The notes under the pieces: model-generated
The model's database searches: none
The model's input: only the letters and a program-made list of their open reading frames with translations
Told to the model about the DNA's origin: nothing
Source of the DNA: Albugo candida
Taxonomy: Eukaryota > Oomycota > Peronosporomycetes > Albuginales > Albuginaceae
Direction: 5' to 3'
NCBI GenBank assembly: GCA_905220665.1
Contig: CAJNAR010000023.1
Location: 62,001 to 126,000 of the forward strand
Length of the DNA: 64,000 nucleotides
Part shown: in pieces, positions 46,919 through 58,080 of the stretch
How the letters are laid out: each line of letters begins with the position of its first letter
Numbering within the stretch: the stretch's first letter is position 1
Position numbers and translations under genes: made by a program

Positions 46919-47555
46919 TTACAAAAAGACTGTCACTTTTCGGACATTTGCTATCGGAATCGATGACAAAATCTTTTCTCCAGCGACTGTCATATCCGTT
47001 CTCTCACACAAAGTCGATCCGTTCCCTTTGCGTCGCGATAGCGTACCCGCATGCTGGAAAGCCTCCAACGACTCACAAGTGTCCAACGAACGAGCTGCCG
47101 TATCACTCGCATCGATGTGGAGCGCTATTGTGTACGCTTGATTCGCCTTTTGGAACTCGCCCAACGCGTTATAGCAACTCGCACTACGGACGCTCCGTTT
47201 CTCATTTGCATCGGAAATCATGTGACGAAAGAACGTACCTCGCGTACCGAGCCATTACATGTCGAGGATTCATGCGTAAAACGAGCTTCAAGTCGCGTTG
47301 TGCCTCGACAATCCGACAGAGTTTGTAGAGAACCATTCCGCGCTGAAAGCGTACGTCGACATTGTCGGGTTGTATCTCCAAAATCGCTGTGAGGTCTGAA
47401 AACGCTCGATCGAATTGATTCAAATGGAGACACGTCTGAGCGCGAATGACACGAGTATGCAAGCAGTACGGCTTCTCCTGCAGTGTGGTATCACAACTTT
47501 GTATCAGTCGATGCATATCATCGTCCGTTTTCGGGTAAAAGCCCATGGACCGCAT
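46919..47555 (-). CDS. Small TPR-repeat protein
   Basis: Proposed exons (minus) 47239-47555, 47047-47183 and 46919-46977 give 170 residues. Tetratricopeptide pairs are visible in TRVIRAQTCLHLNQFDRAFSDLTAILEIQPDNVDVRF, continuing through the second TPR, and in SCYNALGEFQKANQAYTIAL after the first intron (55 bases, GTACGT...CCGTAG). The second intron (69 bases) is a multiple of three and lacks stops, so the downstream frame can be read with or without splicing; its acceptor is weak. The start ATG (47555) lies 32 bases after the stop of the threonine dehydrogenase gene on the same strand. Its stop is 16 bases from the convergent DRC8 stop. TPRs bind partner proteins; the partner is unknown. Confidence 0.65.
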
Positions 47556-47587
47556 GTCGAATGGATTATATTTAGACAACAAAAAGC

Positions 47588-48793
47588 TTATTGGGACCGA
47601 CGTGTAGCTTTTTTCAGCTTTATTTCGAGCTTTTCCAGCATATCGACAACGGTCTCATCCAAATCAAAGTCATGTCGCCACTTCCAATCCTTCCTCGCGA
47701 TAGAATCATCGAGGGATTCAGGCCATGTGGCAGCGATACTTTGTCTGAAATCCGGGGCGTAATGCATCTCAAAATTTGGAAGTACTTTTCGGATCGATGT
47801 CGCGAGCTCTGCCGGTGTGAATGACATCGCAGTCACATTATAGACGCGCTGTGTCAATGTCGAGGTATCCGCCACAAGCAGTGATTCCGTCGCTCGGAGA
47901 CAATCCGGCATATACATCATGGGCAAGCGGGTATCAGGCGCCAGATAACAAGTGTATTTGCCACGTCCAAGCGCCTCGTAAAAGATCTCGACAGCGTAGT
48001 CTGTTGTACCGCCACCCGGCCACGCTTCCGAGGAAATGATGCCTGGGTATCGAATCGATCGAAAATCAAGGCCAAACTTCTTATGGTAATACTCCCCAAG
48101 CAGCTCTAAATGCACTTTCGTGATTCCGTAGCTATAAAAGAGCGTAAAAAAGGTTGATTTTCGTTGATACAGAGGATGCTATCGCTTACATCGTTGTCGG
48201 ACGCATGATAGTCTCGTCACGAGTGTTGATGCGTGGGGTAGAAGGCCCGAAAACAGCCTGTAATGGAGGTCATCAAACGAACAGCGTGCGAGAAAAAGAC
48301 GTACAATTGTCGAAGGAGCAAATACTTTGAGACTGTTTTGCTGTGCGATTTCAAGCACATTTTCAATGCCGCGGGAATTCACTTTGAGCGCTAATTGTGG
48401 ATTTTTCTCCCCGAGCGCCGACAATAAAGACGCCATATGAACGATTGTATCGACTCCATTTTCGAGGACGATCCGTGCCAGTGAATCGCGATTTTGGACG
48501 TCGCAGTAGACGAATGGACCGCATTCTTTGCGTCCGGAAGCTTTGATATCCGAATTGATGATCGAAGCATTTCCAAAAACTTTACGCAAATACGGCACAA
48601 ATTCCATGCCAATTTGACCCGTTCCTCCGGTAATTAGAATGCGATTTTGACGGTCAAATACATTCAATCCGCCAGTGTACGTGCAAAAGGAGTTTTCGCT
48701 ATCGGTCACGGATGCGTTTGCCGCTTTTGAAAAGGTTTGGGCACATGGAATTCTCAATCGCTGAGATGAAATGCGTCGGAATCGCACAAACAT
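47588..48793 (-). CDS. TDH: L-threonine 3-dehydrogenase, short-chain (epimerase-like) type, mitochondrial
   Basis: Exons (minus) 48305-48793, 48190-48257 and 47588-48131 join to 366 residues. A basic, serine-rich leader ([15 protein letters not shown]) suggests mitochondrial import. The Rossmann motif ITGGTGQIG binds NAD+, followed by FAPSTI at the first splice site and the catalytic tyrosine-lysine pair YGITK formed across the second splice site. [16 protein letters not shown] and [12 protein letters not shown] match animal and trypanosome TDH closely. It oxidises threonine to 2-amino-3-ketobutyrate, which is cleaved to glycine and acetyl-CoA. Introns are 47 and 58 bases. Confidence 0.93.
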
Positions 48794-48980
48794 GAGGCCA
48801 AGAGAACAGGTCGATGGGAGAGAGTGATAGTCGCGTTACTACGACAATTGTCACAAAAACGATACAAAAATAAACAAATGCGTTTGGCTTTTCCCGTCGA
48901 AAATCCAATTTTCAACCCTATTTCGACGATCGTGCGATCTGCTCGATAGAACGATTGGTCGACATTGAGAGCGGAGAGTG

Positions 48981-50238
48981 CTACGAGGAATACGTCGGCC
49001 ATAATTTCCCATCATGTCGAATACTCCATTCCTCTGTGGCAGTCGATATCGTGGCACAATACGTATTTCCGAGTCGTTCGACTTTTTTCGATAGTGGCGC
49101 TACTGTGTCGCCGACTGTGATTTTGGGTGCAAATCGCTTGAAATCGTCTTGTAGTTTCGAATACAGATCGATTGGATACTGCAAAGTCTTTTCTGAATCA
49201 CTATTTGCCTCTATGAACGTTTGAAGCTCTTCGAAAGACTCGGCGTACTTTGCATTTTTTGCACAGAAATCGCATTGTGCATAGTAAATGGTATCGAGAA
49301 CTCTCTCTATCGCTAATTGTTGATCCAAATACCTTTTCTGTGCATCTTTCAACTCTAAAACACCAGTTGCATGGCTCGTGTCCGATGCAAAAAACACAAT
49401 TCCCCATTTCTCTGGACGGTGGATATCGATGACTCCCGTTGGCGCCCATACGATATTATCTTCCCTGCAATTTGGCTTCTTTTCGTAACTAAGTACTCCA
49501 GCTTGATTCTTCACCGTCTCCAGTTTGTATTGCACTCGTGAGAAATTGACTCGCCAAATATCGCCCGCACGCATCGGTCGATTTCGAACAGTATCAAATC
49601 GCTCAAGCTCCTTTAAAGCGTATCGCACTTCGATGGACCATTTTGTGGATTTTGCAGCAGGATTATTGACGTCTCCGTGCAGGTACACAGCGCTTTCCGT
49701 GGAATGTAAATTGCATGGATTCTCAAGTGCGTGTCCGTCTTTGTATGGTTTTTGTAGTACGAGTTCCCATATCGTATTCAGACAATTCATTTCCAATTCG
49801 TAGTAATTGTGACGTGTTCCGTCGGGGTTTAGAAATATTTCAAAGTCATTTTCGTCATACATTCGACTGTTTTTGACAGTGTATGTGCCCCACAATTGGG
49901 TTTCTGCCAATTCAGCGCCAATATAAAGGTACGTATCGTCATACATCATCTTGAAACGAGTTTGTGGGTGAGGCTTTGGAAGCATTTTGGGTCCCTCGAT
50001 ATCCTGAAATAAAGTGGACCACTCCACATGCGCCCATTCGTCCTTGTCCAATCTGCGGCAATACAAATGTAAGAGTTGAGAGATTGTATGAAAGCGATAC
50101 ATACCTTCCATCCAAATGTAGAGGCGTGTACTTTGTATTTGTATTTGTATGCGATTTAGTATCGAGTAATTGACGCCGCACGCAGACATAAGTTGGCGGG
50201 CAGATGAAGCACATACGCTTCCATTCCACGCTTGACAT
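48981..50238 (-). CDS. Carbohydrate-binding family 9-like (CBM9) protein without signal peptide
   Basis: Exons (minus) 50105-50238 and 48981-50052 join to 401 residues, with a 52-base intron (GTATGT...CCGCAG). The first 45 residues carry cysteines (MCFICPPTYVCVRRQ). The body has the CBM9-like pattern TRFKMMYDDTYLYIGAEL, then DENDFEIFLNPDG, YYELEMNCLNTIWE and WSIEVRYALKEL, and RVNFSRVQYKLE, as in uncharacterised oomycete and bacterial proteins of this type. No signal peptide or membrane segment is visible, so an intracellular place is suggested. The longer frame upstream in the intron is not used. It shares a 240-base divergent region with ATG4. Confidence 0.8.
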
Positions 50239-50478
50239 CGTGTTCGTTTTCGATAATCTTGCAACTCTGCACGTTCTACAAGCAGATCTACGAGGATAGC
50301 ATTGCCAAGTAATTGATTTTTTTTGTGGCGTTCGGTATCGAGCCTAGTATGATGTATTGTAGTACACCACTTAGTCATTTCGAATGTGCATAGCGAAATA
50401 ATTGTGTTCTTTGAGCGCTTTTTATCGATCAGAATTTTGCCGTGTTTAGTGGTTTCCTACTCCAAAGTAATTGCTACA

Positions 50479-51773
50479 ATGAGCCAATTTGCGCATGGAA
50501 TCAGTTCGATGGATTGGTCGGCTCTTTCGGATCCGAATTACAGCCGCAATCCCTCCAAATTGCTGTTGCTGGGAGATTGTTATTCACCTCAAGATTTCGA
50601 CACTCTCGATTGTCTGAAACACGCGTATCACAACGCATTCGAATCGATTCTGTGGTATACGTATCGTCGTGATTTCGAAACGATGACGCCGTACGAGTTC
50701 ACAAGTGATGCCGGATGGGGTTGCATGCTGCGCTCAGCACAAATGTTACTTAGCGAAGCTTTCAAAAGGAATATGCTTGGAATGAAATGGAAATTAAACG
50801 CAACATCGGAGGATTCAGAATTACCCAAAGCGTACGTGAAGCTTCTCACGTGGTTTGTGGACTCTTTCGATACTGAATGCAAGTATTCCATCCATAATAT
50901 AACTCGAATCGGAATGCAATATGACAAGCTACCGGGAGAGTGGTATGGTCCTACTACAGCAGCACAAGCGATGCGTGATCTGGTGAATCTTCATGCCCAA
51001 GAATCGTCGGAATGCAATCTGGTGATGTATGTCCCGCAGGATGGTGTGGTTTACACAAAAGATGTCCATGCACTTTGCATTTCGCATTTGGATCACGAAA
51101 ATACTTTTGAGGAGTTGGAGACTGAGAATCATAGTGATGGTAATTTTCCAGATCCCTTGCTTCGCCCGCCTACAGATAGTGATAATAGCGAGAAGACGTG
51201 GCAAAAATCGTTACTTATTCTCATTCCACTACGCTTGGGATTGGATTCTATCAACCCGAGGTATTTGCCAGCAATCCAACGAGTCTTTGAATTTCCACAG
51301 AGTGTAGGAATTATCGGTGGAAAGAAAGGTCATTCTGTGTACTTTGTGGGCACATTCAATTCAAAATTACAACTATTGGATCCTCACGATATTCATCCCA
51401 CCGCCGATCTGAATGCGGCTTTTCCAACAGCGGTACGCTCTATTGGGTGACAAGTATGTGATGTATCTGATCTTTCTTATCGCAGACGCACATCCGGACA
51501 GTCCATTCACGGCTTCCTTTAGAGATGGCATTAGGCAGTATCGATCCATCACTGGCTCTAGGATTCTATTGCAGTGATCGAGAAGACTACCTGGACTTTG
51601 TCGATCGAGTGGATCGTGTGCAAAGCGAACTCTGTGGAGCGCTTCCATTCTCAATCGCAAAAGCGCGACCGAATTATGACTCGACAAACATTCTGCATAC
51701 AATGAGTGATTGTTGTCTGTCTGATGAGTGTGGTGACGAACAAGTACAAGAAGATGAGTATGTTTTACTGTAA
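50479..51773 (+). CDS. ATG4: ATG4 cysteine protease
   Basis: Exons 50479-51432 and 51486-51773 join to 413 residues. The frame extends upstream to a GTG, but the ATG at 50479 (MSQFAHGIS) is chosen. The catalytic cysteine is C82 in DAGWGCMLRSAQ, with Asp301 and His303 in LDPHDIH. WYGPTTAAQAMRDL and GGKKGHSVYFVG are also conserved. Exon 2 restores the C-terminal FYCSDREDYLDF motif lost in the unspliced frame. ATG4 trims ATG8 before lipidation and frees it from membranes. The last residues, EYVLL, fit an ATG8-interacting motif (Y-x-x-L), as in human ATG4B. Confidence 0.95.
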
Positions 51774-52004
51774 GTTGTGCGTAATCTCTGTCAAATAAAG
51801 TGTTTATTGTATTATTACGATCAATTGAAATACTCTATTCGATACTCCATCGTCTCTTGTACCTCGACACCACACGGTAGCGCTCATTCATTGCGGTATT
51901 GCCAGATTGCAAAAGGATTTCATTACATTACGTTCTATTAATTACAATAGGAATATCGATTAAAACAGTGTATCTAATGGTACAGGTATTATATAAAAGC
52001 TGTG

Positions 52005-53189
52005 ATGGTATCAAATGCAAAGGAGCCGCCTCCTTTTCGATCTCTTCGAATATTTCCAGCCTCCAACGAGTATAAACGTTTATGCCAAAGCCTAAATAGC
52101 AATTCATTCAATATCGATGGCAATGATTCTCTTGTCAAATCTCTTTTTAACGCGACAGAATCGAGTGTGGTTGTCGGAATGATAAGCACCGAGATACCAA
52201 TTTCAAATTCCGATGCTTTGAATCGTCGAAAACGTATTTATTGGATCGCAAATCGACTTATTGGAAAGACAGCTTTCATTTCGGACGATACGGAAAATAA
52301 TATTTATACAGATGCAATTATTGAATTATATTATAGCAGTGAGCAAAAGTGCATTTTTCTTCTTGGATGGATTCCATCGCCACAAGCTGCAAAAAACGAT
52401 GAGAAAAGCTTACAGATGCAAGTACTTCTCTTCACGAGTTGTCAATATGTCTTTCAGATACAGGAAAGCTCCCGATTCAATCTAAAACTTGTAGAAGCGA
52501 TTCAATTACTGTGGAACCGGAAGCAAGCGCTTTTGGGCTTGCTGACCGCTACCGCACCAAAACAGTCGAAACAAGGCAAATCTTGTAATTTCAAACAACA
52601 GAATATCTCTTTCAGTACCAAATATGCTTTTACTCCGGGATTTTGCACTCCTTTTCTGACAATCTTGGCTCCAGTTCATAACGAAAGTATACTATACAAT
52701 TCAGAAGCCTTACGGAATTATAACTATACGATGGAGAATGTGCTATTTGTTCTCCTTCGCACACTTCCACCTGGTGTCATCAGTGTCTCAAGAACCCGCG
52801 AGAATTTCACCGCTATGCATCTCACCAAATGCGATAAGCTCTTCCAGCTTGATGTATCTCATCCTGTGGTTTTCTTTTCCCGTTCGATCATTACACACAG
52901 AGCAGATTTAGTTGTGCGACTGAATGCGCTATTGGACTCCTTGGAGGAAAATATCGATTCTGGTGTCGACCCTTTATTAGGACAACAGATCTCACTCGAA
53001 GAAAGAGGATTCGATCGTACTCGACATATTCTCAATAGTCATGTTCAAGGAGTCTTTGATTTTGTACAAAATGGTGTGCGATCAGGAAGGAAAGAAAACC
53101 CTCTACTCATCGAACCTCCGAGTCCCAAACAATGGCTTCTTGAGTTCCAAAATTTGAGTACGTTGGTCTCGAAACACGATACAAAATGA
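52005..53189 (+). CDS. SMG8-like protein (nonsense-mediated decay), short form
   Basis: 394 residues from the ATG at 52005. Resemblance to the N-terminal half of SMG8 is seen in an opening hydrophobic strand (SSVVVGMIS), IIELYYSSEQKCIFLLG, then QVLLFTSCQYVFQIQES with a following helix, FTPGFCTPFLTILAP, and a late ERGFDRT segment followed by PPSPKQWLLEF. SMG8 with SMG9 restrains the SMG1 kinase in mRNA surveillance. The protein is much shorter than animal SMG8 (about 990 residues), and the C-terminal half was not found downstream. Similarity is distant and judged by eye. A single exon is assumed. Confidence 0.45.
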   Translation: MVSNAKEPPPFRSLRIFPASNEYKRLCQSLNSNSFNIDGNDSLVKSLFNATESSVVVGMISTEIPISNSDALNRRKRIYWIANRLIGKTAFISDDTENNIYTDAIIELYYSSEQKCIFLLGWIPSPQAAKNDEKSLQMQVLLFTSCQYVFQIQESSRFNLKLVEAIQLLWNRKQALLGLLTATAPKQSKQGKSCNFKQQNISFSTKYAFTPGFCTPFLTILAPVHNESILYNSEALRNYNYTMENVLFVLLRTLPPGVISVSRTRENFTAMHLTKCDKLFQLDVSHPVVFFSRSIITHRADLVVRLNALLDSLEENIDSGVDPLLGQQISLEERGFDRTRHILNSHVQGVFDFVQNGVRSGRKENPLLIEPPSPKQWLLEFQNLSTLVSKHDTK

Positions 53190-53528
53190 TTCGAGGACGT
53201 CATACATCTATCTGATCGGTTGACAGAAGCACACTCTTCCGTTAAACACACAAGCTGTTCGATGGATATCGCATGGAGCGTAAATTTGTGTTGTGTCAAG
53301 CACAATTGACCGCTTGAATTACATTACAGAGTAATGGAGTGAGCTTCTGTGTCTCTTTCTCTATCTGACGCTCTGTCTTTAAGAACCATCGCCGGCTGTA
53401 TCAATTATAATTATCGACTTTTAGTGCAGTGCTTCCGGCTTCATGGAAGCATTTCAACGAATAGGAATTTGATGCGACCGGATACAGTGATCGGATTGGT
53501 TTAAACTGGGCAGAAATTGCTATAAATA
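53190..53528. other. Intergenic region, nothing recognised
   Basis: Between the SMG8-like gene and DPM3, both plus strand. No coding or repeat signal seen. Confidence 0.5.
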
Positions 53529-53813
53529 ATGCTTCGTTTTCATCGATGGTCCCTGCGACTTTGTCTTGCTGCTGTATTGTGGCTTGTAACGTTGAAAGCG
53601 GTCGATCATTTCACAACAAATGCGGGAATACAACATTGCATCCGTTACCTCCCTGTGTATGCCGTTGGAATGCTTGGAATCTACTCTGTTATCACGATTG
53701 TAGCCAACGTTATGATGATTACAGATTGTCCGCAAGCTGCAAAAGAGTTGGAAAACGACATTCAGAATGCGAAACACGACTTACATAAAAGAGGCCTTAA
53801 TTTCGAAACATAA
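53529..53813 (+). CDS. DPM3: Dolichol-phosphate mannosyltransferase subunit 3
   Basis: 94 residues with two membrane helices (RLCLAAVLWLVTLKA and VGMLGIYSVITIVANVMMI), followed by the conserved DCPQAAKELENDIQNAK and DLHKRGLNF. DPM3 is a small ER membrane protein that tethers and stabilises the catalytic subunit DPM1, which makes dolichol-phosphate mannose for N-glycans, GPI anchors and O-mannose. Length matches the family (about 90 residues). The first ATG is used. Many sequons in the secreted protein at 32.1 kb would rely on this pathway. Confidence 0.88.
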   Translation: MLRFHRWSLRLCLAAVLWLVTLKAVDHFTTNAGIQHCIRYLPVYAVGMLGIYSVITIVANVMMITDCPQAAKELENDIQNAKHDLHKRGLNFET

Positions 53814-55635
53814 TTGAGAGCGAAATACAAGTTTTTTGTTTTCTTTGATGCATTTTGGCATGTAAGAAAGAATGTTTTTTTCCATTACACGACGCTGATT
53901 TCGATGTTGATGGATTTTCGTGCAAGAAGATGTGTTTGCATACATTCAGATCAACATGTTGCACAGAAGCTTTGGTAGTCTTTCGAGGTCAATAGTTATT
54001 GACAATATCGTGTCTATATAACACTAGCGGCCTACTGACATCTCCGCTACCTTTACTTGATACACTGCTTTGCTATCTAAAGCGCACAAAAGAGCCTGTG
54101 AGAAAGATACCGCTAAGCGCTCGAATTCGGCTCTAAATTCGTTTCTTTTTCCCCTCAAACGCTCAATGTATACGCAAGCCAATCTTGACAATGACATTCC
54201 ATATTCCTTCTTTGTGACCCCAGCGATATATGGACATTTTTCATGTAAGCTTGCCGAGTCGATATTCTTGATCAGCATATGCATACAAATGTGAGTGGGA
54301 CGACTATTTAGGCAAACCTGGGTACACGAAGAATTAATTGTAGAGAACGGCAGTTAAAGTTTGAAATGGAGTGGGGCAGTCATGAACGTCCTGGTTAAAG
54401 GCGATACAGGTGTACCCATGTGATGACATTGTTCAAACGGCATAAGAATATATGTCAATTGAGAAGGCGTACAAAGCCTGTAAGAAATTGCATGGTTGCG
54501 GTTTTCTTGATTCGAAGGAAGTAACTATTATTTCGTGCACAAAAGTTGATGACGTCACAGTACGACAGACGATTGCATCGTATTTTCAGTGTTAAGTGAC
54601 CATTTAAGGCAAACGTTCGGCCTTGGATCCCCTTTTCACGAAGTAAGTTTGAATTCAGCATTACCAGTTATAGACAATGCTTCTTTAATCATGACTGAGG
54701 AGTGCAGCGTGCAGTCCGTAGTAGAAGATGTACAATTGTGTTCGAAGTCGGAAAGATATTCACAAAAAGTTTTGCTCACTCATTGTAATTAGATATCTCC
54801 ATGTCAGAGCCGCGTTGGTAGAAACACAATGACACACACGATTCACGCGAAGAACACTCTTACAAAGGCGATCTTTGACTGTTATCTATTCATTGTACGT
54901 GTATAATGCATAGCGTGGTGACCAGAGTACTCTTCACTGAGATTAAATTGTCACCCAGCGCTTGATCAATTTATTCGGTCGAATTGATTATAGCAGTAGG
55001 TAAAACTAGATATTTGGTGGCAGTAGAAATCCAGTTGCACACATTATGACTGCATCGTCAGAGTGTCAGCGATGAGACGGCGATAGCAGCGCTTTTGTAT
55101 GTTCTAAGGTGCGATAATCTGTGATCACGCAAGTTGGTAGGTACGGGGTAGACCTCCCTTGCGGGAAAAGGCTGTTACGCTTTGGATCTTCTCTCAGTTC
55201 CTTGCTGCGCTGCACTCTCAGAACCAAAATCTAAGCTTTTGTGCTCTCGACGACATTGGTCAACTGTCAACCAATTGTCGACTTGTAGCAAGAAATAAGA
55301 GTCGGGCTAGTATAAAGGATGGAAAGGATTGGTTGAAATCGTCTCATGCATTTTTCATCCATGTAAATACTCTACCATTTATCTTTTGTCCATTCATCCG
55401 GGAGAATGATGAGAACATACTCAATATCTTCTCACGACGGTCATCTGATGCTCTTAGAGTATAATGATTACAATTTTGAGATACAAATTGATTCTGATTC
55501 CCTTGTGCACTTTTCTCTTTAAATGTGTAAATGAGGAAATCAAACAACTAATCTGTCAATCCACAGAGTCATTGACGTTGAAGAACCAAAAATTTAACTG
55601 CAATCTGATACACAATGAGAGTGCACACCGACTGA
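53814..55635. other. Large intergenic region, nothing recognised
   Basis: 1.8 kb with only short frames (at most 101 codons). It is the longest gene-free stretch in the gene-rich half. No repeat or RNA gene was recognised. It separates the 3' ends of DPM3 (plus) and SAS-4 (minus), so it needs no promoter. Confidence 0.5.
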
Positions 55636-57904
55636 CTAATGACTACTGACTTTGCTTAAACCGGCTTGATCTGCAAACTGTATCTCATGCGCACGATCCA
55701 CGCCAACTTGATTTCCAATGCTATCGAGCCACGTCATTGATCCATTTGCGTCGTATCGAATAAGTTGACCGTTTGTGAGTTTGATTTCACGCACGCCATT
55801 AGGACGTTCTATCATTTGTGTTCCGTCAGGAAACGTCGACACCTCCATGCCATCCGTTTCGATGCACTTGAAAATTCCATCAGGAAATTTAATCTCGGTT
55901 CGGCCATTCGGATAGTTTGTCTCAATTTGATGATTGGGGAACTCGTAGACTTTAGTTTGGTCCGCAAAAGTTGTAAGCTTTGTCTGAGCTTCCGCATAGA
56001 AATACACAGATGTGCCGGACTGCGGGTCGAGATCTTTAGTGTCTCCATTTGTGAATTGAATATGAATACTACCGTCCGCGCTGATGCGCTTCCTGTTCCC
56101 ATCTGGATACACAATCTCTTTTGTCTGGTCTGAAAGTACATGCTGCTTCTTCTGTGCATCGTCGTGCTGACTACCATCTTGAAAAAAAAGCTGCTCCGGT
56201 GGATTATTCGTATTTTTACTTGGCTCGCTTGTAGGCGTCGAACTTGCGGACGCTGAAGCTGTAGTTGTTGACCGTGAAGACTCAAAAGTTGGTGCTTTCT
56301 CCTGTGCGGCCGATGGCGATCGGATTGGATCATAGCGATTCGGATCATAGTGCTGGTGCTGATGCCGCATCTTTTCTGCGGGAGGCGCAGGTGGCCATAC
56401 ATTATCGTTCAATTTTTCATGCTGATCACTGATTGTGGACTCTTCTTGCAGAGTGTGCTGATCTATAAGCTTTCCTTTTTTCATTGTAGCAGTACGAGAC
56501 GAAGAAGTTCCTTTTCTTCCACACGACCAATGCTGTAATCGCTCTTTCTCCAAATATCGAACTTCTTCGACCATTTCCTGCAACTGCGTTTCCAGCTCCT
56601 TCACTCTCTGTCGAAGCACTTGATTGTTCGCTTTATACTTTTGCCGCTGTTGTCGCTCGTCGAGTTGCATTTTTACAATTTGAGCTCGTAATGCTTCCAC
56701 TTGCGAACGTGTCTCTTTATTCTTTTCATGACTACACTGAGCTGCCTGTAATCGAGCCTTCCATTGCCGCTCGTGAGCAATTTGTTCCTTATCGATTCGC
56801 GCTTGTTCCTGTTGCAAGAATTGCTTCATTCTGGTCGTCTCCTTCTCACAATGCTGTTCGAAATTCTCTTTTGCGGCTTCCAGAGTTTGCCATTCTTGTC
56901 GATTAGTAGCTGCTTGCGTCTTGACTTGCGATGACAAGCGTTGATACGTTTGAATCTCATAATCCAACTCGCGCAATCTTTCTTGTAACATAATCGGAAG
57001 GTCTTGGCTCCCATCCGCGGGCACAAAAGGCTCGATGTCATCCGACTTTTTCGATCCGACGCTTTGATCAACCGAAGCGGATGTGACCTTATTTTTCCGC
57101 AGAAAAGGAGTTGAGTTTGCATTGAGTCTTCTCTTTAGCGATTTGAGTGCGTTCGCTTGAACAAAATTCGATTTTGAATGGCCATCCGTGCTCTCAGCGG
57201 TGTCTTTCAAATGTGCGTCCTTCCATCCGTTCTCTGACATCCGATGCCATCCGATGGTCGATGATCTCGAGGGTGAATTACTCAGTATACTCTGTTGTCC
57301 TAGCGTGGTATTGTCCTCCCACGGCTCGGAATCATCGATACTCAATGCGCTTAATTCCGAACATGATACCTTTGTCGTGAGGTTTAATTCCTTCCTCTCG
57401 TCGGTGTTTACTGGTTGTCGTTCTACATCCCTGATTTCATTTGGATCCTGCCAATGCCAATTCGATCCTTCCTGTGAGGTTTCAGTGATAAATAAAAGTT
57501 TTTCATTCGCGAGATCGCGTTCTAAAGTCTCAAATTCCGCTAATTCATGCGCTTCTTTGGCTGCATCGGCTTCGAAAGAACGACATGAGCTGCTGTTACT
57601 TTGGCTCTCTCTAAGCGACGATTGATCAAGTAACGCTTTCCGTCCATTTTCTCGATTTTCAATTTCATGTCGTTCTACAGTCAGCGTGTAAGACAGGATT
57701 AGAGGCTTTTACATAGTAAATGAAGGTACCGATTTCGTCGCTGAATGTAGCATAGGATTCGGAATCACTTGCATTATGATGATCATATTCATGATACCTT
57801 CTTCCTTCATCGATTTCACTCCAAACGTTGGAATTTCGGCGCAAATGTGGGTCACGATCGCTCATCAAATCGCATTCCATTGTATTCGCGATGCTTCCTT
57901 TCAT
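55636..57904 (-). CDS. SAS-4/CPAP-like centriole protein with TCP10 domain
   Basis: Exons (minus) 57730-57904 and 55636-57674 give 737 residues if the ATG at 57904 is used, or 729 from the ATG at 57880. The 55-base intron (GTACCT...CTGTAG) joins DEI to ERHEIEN in phase 1. A long coiled coil (about residues 290-450) with ELDYEIQTYQRLSSQ is followed by a serine- and glutamine-rich linker and the C-terminal TCP10/G-box array: repeated PDG and NG turns such as YPDGNRKRISADGSI, YPNGRTEIKFPDG and FPDGTQMIERPNG. This single-layer beta sheet binds STIL/Ana2 in animals. CPAP/SAS-4 sets centriole and basal-body microtubule length. The N-terminal tubulin-binding region is not clear. Confidence 0.85.
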
Positions 57905-58080
57905 TATGAATATGTACGATGTATAACATGCTACAGGATAATAACTTGAACAGGTAAACAGACGCATGGAGCGCTCTTGCGATATGAATGCACGCTTCTT
58001 TTCGCATTGTACTATTATCAAATTTACTGAATATGGTACACAAACACCTGTGCAGAAATCCTAACATGATAAGAAACTAC

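Noticed and set aside
53814..55635. Possible small genes in the 1.8 kb gap
   Set aside because: Frames up to 101 codons show no conserved motif, and no exon chain could be built with confidence.
57905..58021. Longer N-terminus for SAS-4
   Set aside because: The frame stays open but opens with a non-ATG codon, and the added residues look like untranslated sequence. An ATG at 57967 remains possible.
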